Source: Chromobacterium haemolyticum (GTDB lineage Bacteria; Pseudomonadota; Gammaproteobacteria; Burkholderiales; Chromobacteriaceae). Taken from it: DNA of 64,000 nucleotides. The translations under genes and the position numbers were made by a program. Of the stretch, positions 17,378-26,969 are shown piece after piece. The notes beneath the pieces were generated by a model. The model was not told the origin of the DNA, did no database searches, and was given only the letters and a program-made list of their open reading frames with translations. The DNA is taken from the NCBI RefSeq assembly GCF_002081825.1, contig NZ_MUKU01000013.1, forward strand, positions 1 to 64,000, read 5' to 3'. Position 1 is the first letter of the stretch, and each line of letters begins with the position of its first letter.

Positions 17378-20300
17378 ATGACCACCACCACCCAAGCCCG
17401 TGTGCGGGAGATCCCGTACAACTACACCTCGTATTCCGACCGCGAGATTTTCATCCGCCTGCTGGGCGCGCCGATGTGGAAACTGCTGGAGGAGCTGCGC
17501 GCCGAACGCAAGACCGGCCGCTCCGCCCGCATGCTGTTCGAGGTCTTGGGCGATATCTGGGTGGTGGACCGCAACCCCTATCTGGTCGACGACCTGCTGG
17601 ACAACCCCAAGCGGCTGGCGGCCTTGGTGGACGCGATGCGCCACCGGCTGGCCGAGGTGGAGAAACGCCGCGAGGGCAATGACAAGGTGGGCAAAATGCT
17701 GACGGCGGCGCGCGCCGCCGTCGAGCGCTTCGCGGAACAGTTCGAAGACACCCGCGAGCTGCGCGCCAAGATTCTCAAGAAGCTGTCCCGGCTCACCCGC
17801 CGCGACAACATCCAGTTCGATGGCCTGTCCCGCGTCGCCCACGTTACCGACGCCACGGACTGGCGGGTCGAATATCCGTTTGTGGTGCTGAGTCCGGACA
17901 ACGAGGCTGAAATCGCCCCGCTGGTGCGCGCCTGTATCGAGCAGGGCCTGACCATCATCCCGCGCGGCGGCGGCACCGGCTACACCGGCGGCGCAGTGCC
18001 GCTGGACCGCATGAGCGCGGTGATCAACACCGAGAAGCTGGATCGCCACCTCGACGTCGAACAGATCGAACTGCCCGGCCTAGACGGCCGGCACGCCACC
18101 ATACAGTGCGGCGCCGGCGTGGTCACCGCCCGTGTCGCCGAGGCCGCGGCGGCCTCCGGCCTGGTGTTCGCGGTGGACCCCACCTCGGCGGAAGCCTCCT
18201 GTATCGGCGGCAATATCGCGATGAACGCCGGCGGCAAGAAAGCCGTGCTGTGGGGCACCACCCTAGACAACCTCGCCAGCTGGAAAATGGTGGATGCCGA
18301 CGGCCAATGGCAATTCATCGAGCGCCTGGGCCACAACTACGGCAAGATCCACGACGTCGACATCGCCCGCTTCCGTATCAGCCAGCTCAAGGACGACGGT
18401 CAGACTATCCTGTCCAGTCGCCAGTTGGACATCCCGGGCAGCGCCTTCCGCAAAGTAGGCCTGGGCAAGGACGTCACCGACAAATTCCTGGCCGGCCTGC
18501 CCGGCGTGCAAAAAGAAGGCTGCGACGGCATCATCACCAGCGCGCGCTTCGTGCTGCATCGCATGCCCAAGCATATTCGCACCGTCTGCCTCGAATTCTT
18601 CGGCACCGTAGCCGAAGCCACGCCGGCCATCGTCGAAATCACCGATTTGTTCAAGCCCGGCGGCGCCGCGCTGGCGGCCGGCGTACAGCTGGCCGGCCTC
18701 GAACACCTGGACTGGCGCTATGTGCGCGCGGTGTCCTATGTGACCAAGGCCAAAAGCAAGGGCCGGCCCAAAATGGTGTTGATTGCGGACCTCGTATCGG
18801 ACCACGAGGACGCGGCGGCGGAGGCCGCCAGCCAAGTGGTTCGGCTGGCCAACGCGCGCCACGGCGAGGGCTTCATCGCCATCACCCCGGAAACGCGCAA
18901 GCGCTTCTGGCTGGATCGCAGCCGCACCGCCGCCATCGCCAAGCACACCAACGCCTTCAAGATCAACGAAGACGTGGTGATCCCGCTGCCGCGCCTGGGC
19001 GACTACAGCGACGGCATCGAGCGCATCAACATTGAATTGTCGATCCAGAACAAGCTGCGCCTGCTCGACACCCTGACCGAATATTTTCACGGCCGGCTGC
19101 CGGTGGACAAGCTGGACACCAATCTGCCGTCGGAAGAGCTGATCGGCGACCGCCGCGCCTCGGCGCTGTCCCAGCTCGCCATCACCCGCGACCGCTGGCA
19201 ATGGCTGTTGGAACACCTTGACCGACCCTTTCACGAATACCGCGAACGCTGGCCGCATGCGCCGCTGGAAGACGCCGCAGCCGCTCCGGACACCGTGTTC
19301 CACGCACTGCGCGATATGGTCGTACGTGTCAGCTGGAAACGCGAAATGCAGGCCGAGCTGGAGCAACTGTTCTCCGGCAACACCGACGGCCCCATCCTCG
19401 CCGCCATCCGCGCCATCCAGCAAAAAGTGCTGCGCAGCCGCGTCTTCGTCGCCCTGCACATGCACGCCGGAGACGGCAACGTCCACACCAACCTGCCAGT
19501 CAACTCCGACGACTACGAGATGCTGCAAACCGCGCACAAGGCGGTGGAACGCATCATGGCGCTGGCGCGCGCACTGGGCGGCGTGATTTCCGGCGAGCAC
19601 GGCATCGGCATCACCAAGCTGGAATTCCTCAGCGAGGAGGAAATCGCCCCCTTCCGCGCCTACAAACAGCAGGTGGACCCCAACGGCCACTTCAACCGCG
19701 GCAAGCTGCTGCCCGGCGCAGATCTGGCCATGGCCTATACCCCGTCCTTCTCCTTGCTGGGCGCGGAATCGCTGATTCTGGAACAATCCGACATCGGCGC
19801 CATCAGCGATTCGATCAAGGACTGCCTGCGCTGCGGCAAGTGCAAGCCGGTGTGCTCCACCCATGTGCCGCGCGCCAATCTGCTGTACTCGCCCCGCAAC
19901 AAGATCCTCGGCGTCGGCCTGCTGACCGAGGCCTTCCTCTACGAAGAACAGACCCGTCGCGGCGTCAGCCTCAAACACTTCGAAGAGCTGTCCGACGTGG
20001 CCGACCATTGCACCGTCTGCCACCGCTGCGTCAAACCCTGCCCGGTCAAGATCGACTTCGGCGACGTTTCGGTGGCGATGCGCAACTTCCTGCGCAAGAC
20101 CGGCAATAAAAGCTTCAATCCCGGCACCGCCGTCGGCATGGCTTTTCTCACCGCCAAGGACCCGGCCACTATTAAAGCGCTACGCACAGGCTTGGTTGGC
20201 GTCGCCTACAAGGCGCAGCGACTGGGCAACGCGGTGGGCAAGCGCCTGGGGCTGATAGGTTCCCAGACCCGGCAACCGCCGGCCACCGTCGGCAAAGCGC

Positions 20301-21229
20301 CAGTCAAGGAACAGGTGATCCACTTCATCAACAAGCCCATGCCCGGCGGCCTGCCCAAAAAAACCGCGCGGGCGCTGCTGGACGTGGAAGACGCCAGCAT
20401 CGTGCCCATCATCCGCAACCCCAAGCTCTCGGAAGACGCGGAAGCGGTATTCTATTTCCCCGGCTGCGGCTCGGAGCGCCTGTTCAGCCAGGTCGGCCTC
20501 GCCACCCAAGCCATGCTGTGGCATGTCGGCGCGCAGACGGTGTTGCCGCCCGGCTATTTGTGCTGCGGCTATCCGCAGACCAGCGCCGGCTATCAGGACA
20601 AGGGCGACGCCATCACCACCGAGAACCGGGTGTTGTTCCACCGCGTGGCCACCACGCTGAATTATCTGGACATCAAGACCGTGGTGGTCAGCTGCGGCAC
20701 TTGCTATGACCAGTTGTCGCAATACCGCTTCGAGGACATCTTCCCCGGCTGCCGCATTATCGACATCCACGAGTACTTGATGGAAAAAGGCGTCAAGCTG
20801 GACGACGTCGGCGGACAACAATACCTGTACCACGACCCCTGCCATACGCCGATGAAGGCCTACCAGCCGATGAAAGTGGTCAATGAACTGCTGGGCGGCG
20901 GCGTGGCGCTATCGGACCGCTGCTGCGGCGAATCCGGCACCTTCGCCGCCAGCCGGCCGGACATCGCCACCCAGGTGCGTTCGCGCAAGGAGGAGGAAAT
21001 CAACAAGAATCTGCAAGCCCTGACCGGCGGCGCCAAGCCGGCCCAAGCGGTGAAGATCCTGACCTCCTGCCCGTCCTGCCTGCAAGGCCTGTCGCGCTAC
21101 AGCCCGGACACCGGCACCGAGGCCGACTACATCGTGGTGGAAATCGCCAAGCATGTGCTGGGCCCGAACTGGTTGAAGCAGTACGTGGAGCAAGCGCGCG
21201 AGGGCGGCATCGAGCGCGTGCTGTTGTAA
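17378..21229 (+). CDS. Large FAD-binding and iron-sulfur oxidoreductase (D-2-hydroxyacid dehydrogenase type)
   Basis: A 1283-residue fusion. An N-terminal region of about 130 residues (DUF3683-like) precedes an FAD-binding PCMH domain (about 155-400, with [20 protein letters not shown]), an FAD-oxidase C domain (to about 770, ending [15 protein letters not shown]), a ferredoxin module with [11 protein letters not shown] and [12 protein letters not shown], and two CCG domains ([10 protein letters not shown] ... [18 protein letters not shown]). This is the architecture of D-lactate/2-hydroxyglutarate dehydrogenases that pass electrons to Fe-S centres; the substrate cannot be named from sequence. 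ATG 17378 is preferred; ATG 17360 is possible. It appears monocistronic. Confidence 0.88.
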   Translation: MTTTTQARVREIPYNYTSYSDREIFIRLLGAPMWKLLEELRAERKTGRSARMLFEVLGDIWVVDRNPYLVDDLLDNPKRLAALVDAMRHRLAEVEKRREGNDKVGKMLTAARAAVERFAEQFEDTRELRAKILKKLSRLTRRDNIQFDGLSRVAHVTDATDWRVEYPFVVLSPDNEAEIAPLVRACIEQGLTIIPRGGGTGYTGGAVPLDRMSAVINTEKLDRHLDVEQIELPGLDGRHATIQCGAGVVTARVAEAAAASGLVFAVDPTSAEASCIGGNIAMNAGGKKAVLWGTTLDNLASWKMVDADGQWQFIERLGHNYGKIHDVDIARFRISQLKDDGQTILSSRQLDIPGSAFRKVGLGKDVTDKFLAGLPGVQKEGCDGIITSARFVLHRMPKHIRTVCLEFFGTVAEATPAIVEITDLFKPGGAALAAGVQLAGLEHLDWRYVRAVSYVTKAKSKGRPKMVLIADLVSDHEDAAAEAASQVVRLANARHGEGFIAITPETRKRFWLDRSRTAAIAKHTNAFKINEDVVIPLPRLGDYSDGIERINIELSIQNKLRLLDTLTEYFHGRLPVDKLDTNLPSEELIGDRRASALSQLAITRDRWQWLLEHLDRPFHEYRERWPHAPLEDAAAAPDTVFHALRDMVVRVSWKREMQAELEQLFSGNTDGPILAAIRAIQQKVLRSRVFVALHMHAGDGNVHTNLPVNSDDYEMLQTAHKAVERIMALARALGGVISGEHGIGITKLEFLSEEEIAPFRAYKQQVDPNGHFNRGKLLPGADLAMAYTPSFSLLGAESLILEQSDIGAISDSIKDCLRCGKCKPVCSTHVPRANLLYSPRNKILGVGLLTEAFLYEEQTRRGVSLKHFEELSDVADHCTVCHRCVKPCPVKIDFGDVSVAMRNFLRKTGNKSFNPGTAVGMAFLTAKDPATIKALRTGLVGVAYKAQRLGNAVGKRLGLIGSQTRQPPATVGKAPVKEQVIHFINKPMPGGLPKKTARALLDVEDASIVPIIRNPKLSEDAEAVFYFPGCGSERLFSQVGLATQAMLWHVGAQTVLPPGYLCCGYPQTSAGYQDKGDAITTENRVLFHRVATTLNYLDIKTVVVSCGTCYDQLSQYRFEDIFPGCRIIDIHEYLMEKGVKLDDVGGQQYLYHDPCHTPMKAYQPMKVVNELLGGGVALSDRCCGESGTFAASRPDIATQVRSRKEEEINKNLQALTGGAKPAQAVKILTSCPSCLQGLSRYSPDTGTEADYIVVEIAKHVLGPNWLKQYVEQAREGGIERVLL

Positions 21230-21234
21230 GAACC

Positions 21235-21273
21235 TGTTTACGACCTCACGGGCAAGAGCGAGATCGTAAACAC
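21235..21273. repeat. Palindromic repeat with TGTTTACGA/TCGTAAACA arms
   Basis: Six bases after the oxidoreductase stop, TGTTTACGACCTC and GAGATCGTAAACA form an imperfect stem. The right arm, AGCGAGATCGTAAACAC, is identical to 7531-7547. No T tract follows on the plus strand, so it is a dispersed repeat rather than a clear terminator. Confidence 0.5.
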
Positions 21274-21287
21274 ACGCTTAAACAAAA

Positions 21288-21309
21288 ACCGCCGGGCATG
21301 CCCGGCGGT
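21288..21309 (-). terminator. Intrinsic terminator of the chitinase gene
   Basis: ACCGCCGGGC (21288-21297) and GCCCGGCGGT (21300-21309) form a 10-bp stem. On the minus strand it is followed by TTTTTG. It lies 18 bp past the chitinase stop. Confidence 0.85.
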
Positions 21310-21327
21310 GTCTATGGGTAAGGCGGC

Positions 21328-22938
21328 TTACTTCAGCGGCGACGTGGCCGAGGCCTTGGCCGCCGCCTTCTTCTTGGCAGCGGCGGCGTCCTGACGCACT
21401 TCACTGGTGGCCTTCAGCAAGGTGCCCTGGGCGTCGTCGCCGTCCAAGGACCAGCTGAACACCCCGCCCAGCTGCTGCTGACGCACATAGTCCAGCTTGG
21501 TGCGGATGGTGGCCGGATCGTCATAGCTCCAGAACTCGTTGCCGTCGTAAGTCCACAGCTGCTTGCTCCCCGGGTGCACAAACTGTTTGGCGGAGCGGGT
21601 TTTCAGCACTTTGTAGTCCTCAATGCCGGCTTCGTACGTGCCTTTGCCCGCACCGGTGGCCACTTGGTACAAGCCGTCGGCCTTGGGTCCGGCGGCCACG
21701 CCGGCCCAGCCGCGTCCATAGAATGGGATGCCTACGTTCAGTTTGACCTTGGGCACGCCGGCCTTGACCAGGGTCTGGATCGAGTCGTCCACGTTGTAGT
21801 AAACGCGATCTCCGGTCACCGGGGCGGCCGGATCGCGGAACAAATTGGACTGGAAGTTGGTCGGTCCCTTGGCGTCCCAGCCGCCATTGAAGTCGTAGGT
21901 CATCACATTGATCCAGTCCATATAGGCCGCGTACTTGGCCGGCTCGGTCTGGCGGATTTTATCGACGCCGGAGCCAATGGCCGCGGTCAGGTAGTATCGA
22001 CGCTTATTCTGCGAGGTCAAGGCGTCCAGCTGGCTGCGGAATTCCGCCATCAGCAAGGTGAAGTTCTGTTTGTCGTTAGGGTCCACGCTATTGCTTGGCA
22101 GACCGCCGCCGCCCGGGTATTCCCAGTCGATGTCGATGCCGTCGAACACCCCCTTGGCCGCGCCGGCGCCGCCGGCATTCTCGCCCACCGGCAGATTGCC
22201 TTTCAGGTACAGATCGATGCAGGACGCGACCATGGTCTTGCGGCCGGCATCGGTGGCGGCAAATTTGCCGAAATTCTTGGACCAGGTCCAGCCGCCCAAG
22301 GAAATCAGCACTTTCAGCGAGGGGTTGGCCAGCTTCAACTTGCGCAATTGGTTGAAGTTGCCGCGCAGCGGGTCGCTCCAGGCATCGGCCTTGCCGTCCA
22401 CCGACTCGTTGGCGCCGAAGGATTTCTGGTAATCGGCCCAAGCGTCGCCGCCGTCGCCGTTGCCGTTCTCCGCGCGGGTCACCATGCCGCACTTGCCGTC
22501 GGCGTAGACATTGCCGAAGGCGTAATTCAGGAAGGTCAACTTCTTGTCGCCGCCGGCGTCCACCAGATTGCGTAGCTTGTAATTGCGGCCGTAAATGCTC
22601 CATTGCGCAAAATAGGAACCAACATGGCGGCCCACCGTCGGCGTGGGTTCCGGCGGCACGCCGGTGCCCGGACCGGGCCCCGGATCGCCGCCGCCCGGCG
22701 TGCATTCGGCTGCCGGCCGCTCTTCCCACGGCCCCCATTGATCCGCCCCTGGCTGATTGTTCTGCGTCCACCACTTGGCGCGCCAGGTCTTGTTGGCGTA
22801 CAAGGCGTAATCGCCGCCGTTATAGGTCTGCGCATTGCTCCACGCACTGCAGGCCGGCGCGGCGAACACCGCCGCGCTGCTCAACAACAAGCCAGCCCCT
22901 CCAAACAGCGCCGACAACGTCAACGAAAGTTTCGACAT
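21328..22938 (-). CDS. Secreted GH18 chitinase with chitin-binding domain
   Basis: This 536-residue chitinase has a Sec signal peptide (cleavage near VFAA), a CBM5/12 chitin-binding domain (about residues 28-78, with aromatic YALYANKTWRAKWWTQ), a Gly/Pro linker, and a GH18 barrel whose catalytic motif FDGIDIDWEYPG contains DxxDxDxE with the acid Glu. A product-side MTYDFNGGWD segment is also present. ATG 22938 has a GGAGG ribosome site five bases upstream. It hydrolyses chitin outside the cell. The tail after GH18 is Ala/Lys-rich. A possible CviR box upstream fits the quorum control known for chitinases in Chromobacterium violaceum. Confidence 0.95.
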   Translation of the reverse strand: MSKLSLTLSALFGGAGLLLSSAAVFAAPACSAWSNAQTYNGGDYALYANKTWRAKWWTQNNQPGADQWGPWEERPAAECTPGGGDPGPGPGTGVPPEPTPTVGRHVGSYFAQWSIYGRNYKLRNLVDAGGDKKLTFLNYAFGNVYADGKCGMVTRAENGNGDGGDAWADYQKSFGANESVDGKADAWSDPLRGNFNQLRKLKLANPSLKVLISLGGWTWSKNFGKFAATDAGRKTMVASCIDLYLKGNLPVGENAGGAGAAKGVFDGIDIDWEYPGGGGLPSNSVDPNDKQNFTLLMAEFRSQLDALTSQNKRRYYLTAAIGSGVDKIRQTEPAKYAAYMDWINVMTYDFNGGWDAKGPTNFQSNLFRDPAAPVTGDRVYYNVDDSIQTLVKAGVPKVKLNVGIPFYGRGWAGVAAGPKADGLYQVATGAGKGTYEAGIEDYKVLKTRSAKQFVHPGSKQLWTYDGNEFWSYDDPATIRTKLDYVRQQQLGGVFSWSLDGDDAQGTLLKATSEVRQDAAAAKKKAAAKASATSPLK

Positions 22939-23025
22939 TCGGACCTCCTCAATTCTGTCAGTGATCACGGCAGCGTCATGCTGTCCCCGCTGCAGCACCG
23001 CAAGCCGGCGTTTTAGTTCGGACAT

Positions 23026-23045
23026 GTGGTATTACAGTGGTATCA
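23026..23045. promoter_or_regulatory. Direct repeat upstream of chitinase, possible repressor site
   Basis: GTGGTATTAC and AGTGGTATCA are adjacent, with TGGTAT repeated 11 bp apart (one helical turn). It lies about 90 bp upstream of the chitinase start. Regulators of GlcNAc and chitin genes in the GntR family use related TGGT/ACCA half-sites, but I cannot assign one. Confidence 0.35.
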
Positions 23046-23090
23046 GATTCGAGCAATCACTCCATGGCTGCCAACCCAAATTTCACCAAC

Positions 23091-23106
23091 CTGTCCTTAA
23101 TAACAG
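23091..23106. promoter_or_regulatory. Possible CviR (LuxR-type) box of the chitinase gene
   Basis: CTGTCCTTAATAACAG matches eight of ten fixed positions of the published CviR consensus CTGNCC-N4-GGNCAG (the two central G positions are T and A). It is 153 bp upstream of the chitinase start. C. violaceum chitinase is quorum-regulated; whether this site is bound is inference. Confidence 0.45.
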
Positions 23107-23422
23107 TTAAAACAGGTCAAAAGGATTGCCTTACGTCACTGGCGGCCCCCTGAGCCTCAAAGAATGGAAAAAAAGCTGAATTTGAGCGAATTTTGACGGA
23201 AATAGTGGCATTAACCACCCAAAAACAGATTGAGAGGAGAACTGTGAGAGCAGCGTTTCCGCGCAGAGAAGGGAAGGCGAACAAGAGGGATATGCCTGTT
23301 GGCAATTTGAGACAGAAACAGCAGCACAGCCGTATAGGCTTTATAAAACCATGCCTCTACAAAACCATTATGTTTTAAATATCATGCAGAACGGGAAATC
23401 CGCCACGCTTCGGAAACGTAAA
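23107..23422. other. AT-richer non-coding stretch upstream of chitinase
   Basis: I see no supported gene. A 61-codon plus-strand open frame at 23193-23378 has no ribosome site, is rich in Arg and Lys, and resembles no known family. Confidence 0.5.
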
Positions 23423-23442
23423 GAGGAGGCCGTGGCCTCCTC
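23423..23442 (-). terminator. Probable terminator of the His/Lys-rich peptide gene
   Basis: GAGGAGGCC (23423-23431) and GGCCTCCTC (23434-23442) form a perfect 9-bp stem 26 bp past the stop. The minus-strand T tract is short (TTTACGTTT). Confidence 0.65.
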
Positions 23443-23468
23443 CCGATACCCTGCCTGTAGCCGCAGAA

Positions 23469-23726
23469 TCAAGCCGCTTTTTTCACGTGCGCTTTTTTGT
23501 GGTGCTGCTTCTTAACGTGTTTCTTGGCGGCCTGGGCTTTTTGCGCGGCCGGAGCGGAAGCCGCTTTCTTGGCGTGCTTCTTGTGATGGTGTTTCTTGGC
23601 GTGATGCTTCTTGGCGTGTGCCGGGGCAGCGGCCTTGGCGGCCGGAGCGGAAGCGTCGGCGGCGAAGGTGGCGGCGGAAGTCAGGCCGAGTACGGAAGCC
23701 AGGATCAGTGCGACGATCTTTTTCAT
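23469..23726 (-). CDS. Small secreted Ala/Lys/His-rich protein
   Basis: An 85-residue precursor: signal peptide MKKIVALILASVLGLTSA with cleavage near ATFA|A, then a mature part made almost only of Ala, Lys, His and Pro (HAKKHHAKKHHHKKHAKK and later KKHVKKQHHKK). The charge is strongly basic and the His clusters could bind metal ions. It resembles acid-shock (Asr-like) proteins in composition, but low-complexity similarity is weak evidence. GGAG lies eight bases before ATG 23726. The mature N-terminus ADASAPA echoes the BON-repeat protein at 6421. Confidence 0.8.
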   Translation of the reverse strand: MKKIVALILASVLGLTSAATFAADASAPAAKAAAPAHAKKHHAKKHHHKKHAKKAASAPAAQKAQAAKKHVKKQHHKKAHVKKAA

Positions 23727-23861
23727 GGTGTTTCTCCAAATCTGCGACTTAGCGGTTGTCAGGGCACCGTCCTGGTGCATCCTTGTATTCATCATATGCA
23801 AGCCGCCTCGCCGCAGTCTGTGAGGCCTGTGTTAAATCATGTAACCGATCGTACAAAAACC

Positions 23862-25160
23862 TCAAACCTGTGCCGGCTCCTTGGGCACCACCCGCGTCAC
23901 CAGGATCTGGTCGATCTTGTGATTGTCGATATCCACCACCTCGAACTTGTAACCGGCGTATTGCACGCAATCAGTGCGCCGCGGAATCTTGCGCAGCATA
24001 TACATCATGAACCCCGCCACTGTCTCGTAATTCTGGTCGTCCGGCAGTTCGTCGATCTCCAGCACCCGCAGCACATCCTCCACCGGAGTGATGCCGTCCA
24101 CCAGCCAGGAGTTCTCGTCTCGCTTGACGATCTGTTCCTCCTGCCCCTGGCCCACCAGATCTCCCATCACCGTGGACATCACATCGTTCAGCGTGATCAA
24201 GCCCACCACAAAGCCATATTCGTTCAGGATGACGGCGAAGTCCTCTCGGGTGCCTTTGAACTGGTCCAAGGACTCCGACAAGGTCAAGGAGTCCGGAATC
24301 ATCAACACCGTTTTCAACAAGCCGGGCTCCTTCAAGGAAATCGCGCGCCCGGCCAACACCCGCCGTAGCAAGTCCTTGGAATCGACATAGCCCACCACAT
24401 TGTCGATGCCGTTGTCGCAGACCAGAAACTTGGAATGCGGCTGTTCGGCCACTTTCTGCTTGATGCTGTCCTCCAGCTCGTCCAGCATGAAGTAGATAAT
24501 GCCCTCGCGCGGCGTCATCGACGACGGCACCAACCGGCTCTCCAGCTCGAATACGTTCTCGATCACCTGATGCTCCTGCCGGTGCAGCACGCCGGCTTCG
24601 GCGCCGGCGTCCATCATCGCAGAGATATCGTCGCTGGTGATTTCGTCGCGTTGGCTGGTGGGCATCCCCACCAAGCGCAGCAACACGCCGGACATTTCAT
24701 TGAACAACCACACCAGCGGCTTGAACAACAGCACCATGAACAGCATCGGCCGCACGATGCGAACCGCCACAGACTCCGCCGCCACCATGCCCACGCGCTT
24801 GGGCGTCAAGTCGGCGAACAGGATAAACAGGCTGGTCACCAGCAGGAAGGACGCCAGAAAACCCAGGCTCTGCGCCAGCTCGGGAGACAGGAAAAAGCCC
24901 AGCACCCGGGCGAAAAAAGGCGTGAACGCGGCCTCGCCGACGATGCCGCCGAGAATGGCCACCGCATTGATACCGATCTGCACCACGGTGAAGAAATGGC
25001 CCGGATGCTCCTGCAAAGCCAAGACTTTCCCGGCGTTGGCGTTGCCCTCGTCCAACATCTGACGCAAACGGATCTTGCGCGAAGCCGCCAGCGATATCTC
25101 CGACACAGAGAAAAAGGCGCTGGCCAGGATCAGCGCCAGAATAATCATCATATCCGTCAT
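23862..25160 (-). CDS. paeA: CNNM/CBS-domain transporter, PaeA (YtfL)-like
   Basis: This 432-residue membrane protein has an N-terminal CNNM (DUF21) domain with helices in about residues 1-150 (AFFSVSEISLAASRKIRLRQ, VVQIGINAVAILGGIVG), a CBS pair (about 200-330, with SSMTPREGIIYF), and a C-terminal CorC/HlyC domain (about 340-425, RVVPKEP end). I recognise close similarity along its length to E. coli YtfL/PaeA, a polyamine exporter that protects from cadaverine and putrescine stress; a Mg/Co efflux role is the family alternative. ATG 25160 has GGAGAG five bases upstream, better than ATG 25172. Confidence 0.88.
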   Translation of the reverse strand: MTDMMIILALILASAFFSVSEISLAASRKIRLRQMLDEGNANAGKVLALQEHPGHFFTVVQIGINAVAILGGIVGEAAFTPFFARVLGFFLSPELAQSLGFLASFLLVTSLFILFADLTPKRVGMVAAESVAVRIVRPMLFMVLLFKPLVWLFNEMSGVLLRLVGMPTSQRDEITSDDISAMMDAGAEAGVLHRQEHQVIENVFELESRLVPSSMTPREGIIYFMLDELEDSIKQKVAEQPHSKFLVCDNGIDNVVGYVDSKDLLRRVLAGRAISLKEPGLLKTVLMIPDSLTLSESLDQFKGTREDFAVILNEYGFVVGLITLNDVMSTVMGDLVGQGQEEQIVKRDENSWLVDGITPVEDVLRVLEIDELPDDQNYETVAGFMMYMLRKIPRRTDCVQYAGYKFEVVDIDNHKIDQILVTRVVPKEPAQV

Positions 25161-25339
25161 CAAGCTCTCCATTTTTGCCCGCCGCAGCGCCTGAACACCG
25201 CACAGGCGACGGCATACGGCAGAAGGCATGATAAATAGTTCAAATCATAATTTCCGTAATGATAGCAGCGAACCGGGGTTTAGCCGAAGCCCACGGCAAC
25301 CGTTACAATAAGGTTCCCGCATTTCAAAAGGCCGCCATC

Positions 25340-26005
25340 ATGGATTGTGAATTGTGCCGGAACCCGTCCGGCCAAGTATTGCACGAAGACGACCGCCTCA
25401 AAGTCTTACTAGTGGACGAGGAGGGCTATCCCGGCTTCTGCCGGGTGATCTGGAAGGCCCACACCAAGGAAATGACGGACCTGTCCGCCTGCGACCGTTT
25501 GCACCTGCTGGATTGGGTCCATTACGTCGAAGCCGCGCTGCTCCGCTGCACGCAAGCCGACAAGATCAACCTCGCCAGCCTCGGCAATATGGTGCCGCAC
25601 CTGCATTGGCACGTGATCCCCCGCTTCGCCGACGACGCTCACTTCCCCGCACCGATCTGGGCCGCCGCCCGCCGCCCAGGCGCCTCGCGCGCCTGGCCGC
25701 AGTTGGCGGAGCAATTGCGCCGGCAGCTCGCCTCCGCCCAGACCCATTGCTGGCTGGACTATCAGATCCAGGTCGATCAGGTTCCAGACGGACTCGAAGG
25801 CGCCGATCTGGCCTGCTACCGCTTCTTCGCGGAATCCGGCCTGGCTTGGCCTGTCGACGGCATTGACGCCGACGGACGTCACTGGCTGGCCCTGCGTCGC
25901 TACGGTCTGGATGGTTCCGAACATGTGGAAACCTTGCGCCTGGAGCCCGGCAGCTACCGGCAACGGCCCTGTCCGCGCCTTTATCAAGCCGAATTCCTGC
26001 GCTGA
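25340..26005 (+). CDS. HIT-family hydrolase with an extra C-terminal domain
   Basis: A 221-residue protein. The first 110 residues are a HIT domain with the catalytic triad motif HLHWHVIPR and a CELC pair near the start. Family members hydrolyse or transfer nucleotidyl groups (AMP from adenylylated substrates). The last 100 residues (from about QTHCWLDYQIQ) form an additional domain that I do not recognise, with an ALRRYGLDGSEHVETLRLEPG core. Most bacterial HIT proteins are 110-150 residues, so this is a fusion. ATG 25340 is preceded by AAGG. Substrate unknown. Confidence 0.88.
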   Translation: MDCELCRNPSGQVLHEDDRLKVLLVDEEGYPGFCRVIWKAHTKEMTDLSACDRLHLLDWVHYVEAALLRCTQADKINLASLGNMVPHLHWHVIPRFADDAHFPAPIWAAARRPGASRAWPQLAEQLRRQLASAQTHCWLDYQIQVDQVPDGLEGADLACYRFFAESGLAWPVDGIDADGRHWLALRRYGLDGSEHVETLRLEPGSYRQRPCPRLYQAEFLR

Positions 26006-26130
26006 GGCTCGCTTGCTGTCTTCCGCATCGTAAAGGCCCGGATCAAGACGTTCAACCCCGCCCATTACGCTGCGAATTCGGCAAGCGCCGGACCAGCGGC
26101 CCCAACTCCCCAATCTGAAAGAGGAATGCC

Positions 26131-26967
26131 ATGCACCAAACCTTGATCTCCGCGGAACAACTGACGGCTCTGCCGACCGACCGCCTTGTGATTCTGGATT
26201 GCCGCTTCCGGCTGGAACAGCCCGATTATGGCTTGACCGTCTATGAAACCGGCCATCTGCCAAACGCGCATTACCTGAACCTGGAGTACCACCTTTCCGG
26301 CAGCAAGACCGGCGACAATGGTCGTCACCCCTTGCCCGACGGCAGCCGCTTGGCAGTGGACTTTGGCGCAATCGGCATCACGCCGGACACCCAGGTCGTC
26401 GCTTACGACGATGCCGCCGGGCAATACGCGGCCCGCGCCTGGTGGTTGCTGCGCTGGCTGGGACATCCCGCAGTTGCGGTGCTGGATGGCGGCATCCAGG
26501 CCTGGACCCAGGCAGGCTACGCCCTGGACGCCCAGGCCGCGGAACGCCGCCCCTGCCGTTTCTCGATCAAGCCAGCGCTTGAAGACACCGTCGACGCCTC
26601 CGCCGTGCTGGCCAATATCGATCAGCCGGCTTTCACCGTGGTGGACGCCCGCTCCGCCGAACGCTACCGCGGCGAAGGCGAAACACTGGACCCCGTGGGC
26701 GGCCATATCCCCGGCGCGGCCAACCGCTTCTTCATGCACAACGTCGACGCCGACAACCGCTTCAAGCCAGCGGAGCAACTACGCGCCGAGTGGCTGGCCG
26801 TGCTTGGCGACGTCGATCCGACGCGCATCGTTCATCAATGCGGCTCCGGCGTCACCGCCTGCCACAACCTGCTGGCGATGCGTCACGCCGGTTTCGAAGG
26901 CAGTCGGCTCTACCCCGGCTCCTGGAGCGAGTGGAGCAGCGATCCAACGCGGCCGGTAGCGCGCTAG
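26131..26967 (+). CDS. Sulfurtransferase (3-mercaptopyruvate or thiosulfate type)
   Basis: The 278-residue protein has two rhodanese domains: an inactive N-terminal one (about 8-125) and a catalytic one (about 160-275) with the active-site loop CGSGVTAC. The CGSG(V)T form is typical of 3-mercaptopyruvate sulfurtransferase (SseA-like), while CRxGx[R/T] is usual for thiosulfate sulfurtransferase. The persulfide Cys is the first Cys of the loop. It appears monocistronic, with AAGAGG upstream of the ATG. Confidence 0.92.
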   Translation: MHQTLISAEQLTALPTDRLVILDCRFRLEQPDYGLTVYETGHLPNAHYLNLEYHLSGSKTGDNGRHPLPDGSRLAVDFGAIGITPDTQVVAYDDAAGQYAARAWWLLRWLGHPAVAVLDGGIQAWTQAGYALDAQAAERRPCRFSIKPALEDTVDASAVLANIDQPAFTVVDARSAERYRGEGETLDPVGGHIPGAANRFFMHNVDADNRFKPAEQLRAEWLAVLGDVDPTRIVHQCGSGVTACHNLLAMRHAGFEGSRLYPGSWSEWSSDPTRPVAR

Positions 26968-26969
26968 AC

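Noticed and set aside
18263-20023. 586-codon minus-strand frame inside the FAD/Fe-S oxidoreductase
   Set aside because: Shadow of a gene with clear flavin and iron-sulfur motifs.
23193-23378. 61-codon plus-strand frame upstream of chitinase
   Set aside because: No ribosome site, no homologue recognised, basic composition; treated as non-coding.
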